From: JAKPNF01 sp031556275
Lineage (GTDB): Bacteria; Verrucomicrobiota; Verrucomicrobiia; Opitutales; JAKPNF01
Length of the DNA: 6,568 nucleotides
Assembly (NCBI GenBank): GCA_031556275.1
Contig: JAVBTG010000116.1
Span: forward strand, 1-6,568
Reading direction: 5' to 3'
The position numbers and the translations under genes were made by a program. Below are positions 5,100-6,568 of the stretch, piece after piece; position 1 is the stretch's first letter, and each line of letters begins with the position of its first letter. The notes beneath the pieces were generated by a model. It worked only from the letters and a program-made list of their open reading frames with translations. It made no database searches and was not told the origin of the DNA.

Positions 5100-6568
5100 A
5101 TGCCCCTTTTCGCACAGCGCCTCAAATTCAAGCATCGCTGGCGCGACTATCAGGAAAAAATCCTTGATAGCCTAGACACGCACTTGTCGGACAAAAAGAT
5201 CAACGTGGTGGCCGCCCCGGGCGCGGGTAAAACGACGTTGGGGATAGAAATTTTGCGGCGCATCGGCCATCCGGTGCTGATTCTGGCTCCTACAATCACC
5301 ATCCGCAACCAATGGAGTCAGCGCATCGTCGCGGATTTTTCCGACGGCGACATTGGTGATTTCGTGTCGCTGAACCCCAAGGAGCCAAAGCCCCTCACGA
5401 TTGCCACCTATCAGGGCTTGCTGGCGGCCTTTTGCGACAGCGAAGCAGCTCAAAAAGAAACTGATGAGACTTCCGAGGAGGAGGATGAAAAAAACGGGAA
5501 GCCGCCAGAGAACCGCCTTGCCCGCTTTGACACACAAAAAGCCAAAGCGGCGGTCGCCCGCTTTAAGACGGCAGGCATCGACACGCTGTGCTTGGACGAA
5601 GCCCACCACCTGCGCAGGGAATGGTGGAAGGCGCTCACGTTTTTAAACGACACGTTAAAACCCGCCCGGATCATCTCGCTGACCGCCACCCCACCCTACG
5701 ACGTGGAAATCGACGAATGGCAGCGCTACGAGGCGCTGTGCGGCGAGATCGACGCCTTTATCAGCATACCGGAACTGGTGAAAAACAAAGACCTGTGCCC
5801 GCATCAGGACTTCGTTTATTTCTCGCAACTGCGCGCGTTCGAGCAGCGGCAGGCGGACGAATTCGGCCGCAACGCCGACCGGTTGCTGAAGGGGATTTTC
5901 ACGGACAACGCATTGGTGCAGGCGCTCACGCAACTGCCGGAGTTTCAATCGCCCGATCGGCACATCGAGACCATCTTGGAGGATCCCGTCTTTTTCATGG
6001 GGGCCTCGGCGCTGTTGAAAATGAACCACATTGACATCAGCCGCAGTTTTACGGAGCTGTACGGGATCTCGCCCCGGCGCATTCCGGAAATGGACCGTCC
6101 GCTGGCCGAACACTTTTTGCAAGGGCTTTTATTCACCCATCGAAACCGTTTCCCCGCGCTGGCCGACACGCTGAAAACACTGGAAAAAACGGCCCGCGAC
6201 AACGGCTTTGTCGTGAGCGGAAAAATCAGCATTTCGGACAACGCGCGCCAAAAGCGCCTGCTGGGTCTGAGCTTGGGAAAAATCGACGCCGTTTTGGACA
6301 TCGTCGCGTCCGAGCAGTCGGCGATGGGGGACGCCCTGCGCATGGTCGTGCTGGCCGACTATATCCGCACCGATGAACTCAATGCCCAGATAAAATCATT
6401 GGGTGTCGCGCCGATCTTCGAATCGCTCAGGCGCGCCTTCAAGGATGCCGCGCCTTTTGGCGTGCTGACGGGCAGCCTCGTCGTCATCCCCGCGTTCGCC
6501 CGCGAGGCTTTCGAACGCAGCGCGCGCGCCCACGGGCTGGCCTCGAACGAATATTTAATTTCGCCGCT
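5100..6568 (+). CDS. Superfamily 2 DEAH-box helicase, N-terminal 489 residues, C-terminus off the right edge
   Basis: The frame opens at the ATG at 5100 and is uninterrupted for 489 codons to the window end. AAGG at 5090-5093 is a plausible ribosome-binding site. The first RecA-like domain is complete. It has a Q-motif-like RDYQ (15-18), Walker A APGAGKTT (39-46), motif Ia-like LAPT (62-65), TYQG (103-106), DEAH (166-169) and motif III LTATPP (194-199). An acidic, low-complexity insert (about 113-136) sits between TYQG and DEAH. Residues 200 to about 400 are a long, mostly helical region. From about 405 the sequence MVVLADYIR and GVLTGSLVVIP looks like the start of the second RecA domain. Motifs V and VI and any C-terminal nuclease or DNA-binding domain would lie outside. 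ATP-dependent translocation or unwinding of nucleic acid is expected. The first-domain layout is Type III restriction 'Res'-like, so a defence or repair role is possible but unproven. Confidence 0.92.
   Translation, partial: MPLFAQRLKFKHRWRDYQEKILDSLDTHLSDKKINVVAAPGAGKTTLGIEILRRIGHPVLILAPTITIRNQWSQRIVADFSDGDIGDFVSLNPKEPKPLTIATYQGLLAAFCDSEAAQKETDETSEEEDEKNGKPPENRLARFDTQKAKAAVARFKTAGIDTLCLDEAHHLRREWWKALTFLNDTLKPARIISLTATPPYDVEIDEWQRYEALCGEIDAFISIPELVKNKDLCPHQDFVYFSQLRAFEQRQADEFGRNADRLLKGIFTDNALVQALTQLPEFQSPDRHIETILEDPVFFMGASALLKMNHIDISRSFTELYGISPRRIPEMDRPLAEHFLQGLLFTHRNRFPALADTLKTLEKTARDNGFVVSGKISISDNARQKRLLGLSLGKIDAVLDIVASEQSAMGDALRMVVLADYIRTDELNAQIKSLGVAPIFESLRRAFKDAAPFGVLTGSLVVIPAFAREAFERSARAHGLASNEYLISP

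Noticed and set aside
5655..6343. Minus-strand ORFs opposite the helicase (also 5172-5609)
   Set aside because: They are antisense to the uninterrupted helicase frame containing Walker A, DEAH and LTATPP motifs, and have no motif of their own.
1..6568. CRISPR array, tRNA, insertion sequence or prophage attachment site
   Set aside because: I looked for evenly spaced repeats, cloverleaf-like arms, terminal inverted repeats and transposase or integrase motifs and saw none.

Overview
The window carries five substantial genes and one complex regulatory leader. Two genes run off the edges. The organism is probably a GC-rich member of the Verrucomicrobiota, perhaps Opitutales-like. This is an inference from the secreted protein with repeated '[FWQ]-[ST]-G-G' beta-helix turns, a type common in that phylum, from the near absence of Shine-Dalgarno sites, and from the GC-rich codons. 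No rRNA or other marker is present to confirm it.

Left block (1-3577, all on the minus strand). Read in the direction of transcription, it begins with a full-length, fold-type I, PLP-dependent basic amino-acid decarboxylase of the Orn/Lys/Arg family (3577-1235). A four-helix membrane protein of unknown function follows after only 27 bp (1207-626). After a 118-bp AT-rich gap with its own promoter-like sequence comes a second multi-helix membrane protein (507 to beyond position 1). The first two genes probably form an operon. The membrane proteins do not look like the 12-helix amino acid/polyamine antiporters that usually accompany such decarboxylases.

Central divergent region (3578-3896). On the minus strand a TTGACA-N16-TATTTT promoter candidate (3776-3749) would give the decarboxylase an mRNA leader of about 165 nt. 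That leader holds a small hairpin near its 5' end, a 39-codon ORF, and a strong interrupted hairpin followed by TTGTTTTT that looks like an intrinsic terminator. It also holds a 10-bp direct repeat that could offer alternative pairing. Together these suggest attenuation or leader-peptide control of the decarboxylase, and this is the most interesting part of the window.

Right block (3897-6568, plus strand). It holds a secreted, beta-helix-like protein of 374 residues with a signal peptide (3897-5021). After 78 bp with a TTGACA promoter candidate comes the N-terminal 489 residues of a superfamily 2 DEAH-box helicase (5100 to beyond the right end). The helicase may belong to a nucleic-acid-processing or defence locus that continues outside the window, but nothing visible here proves this.
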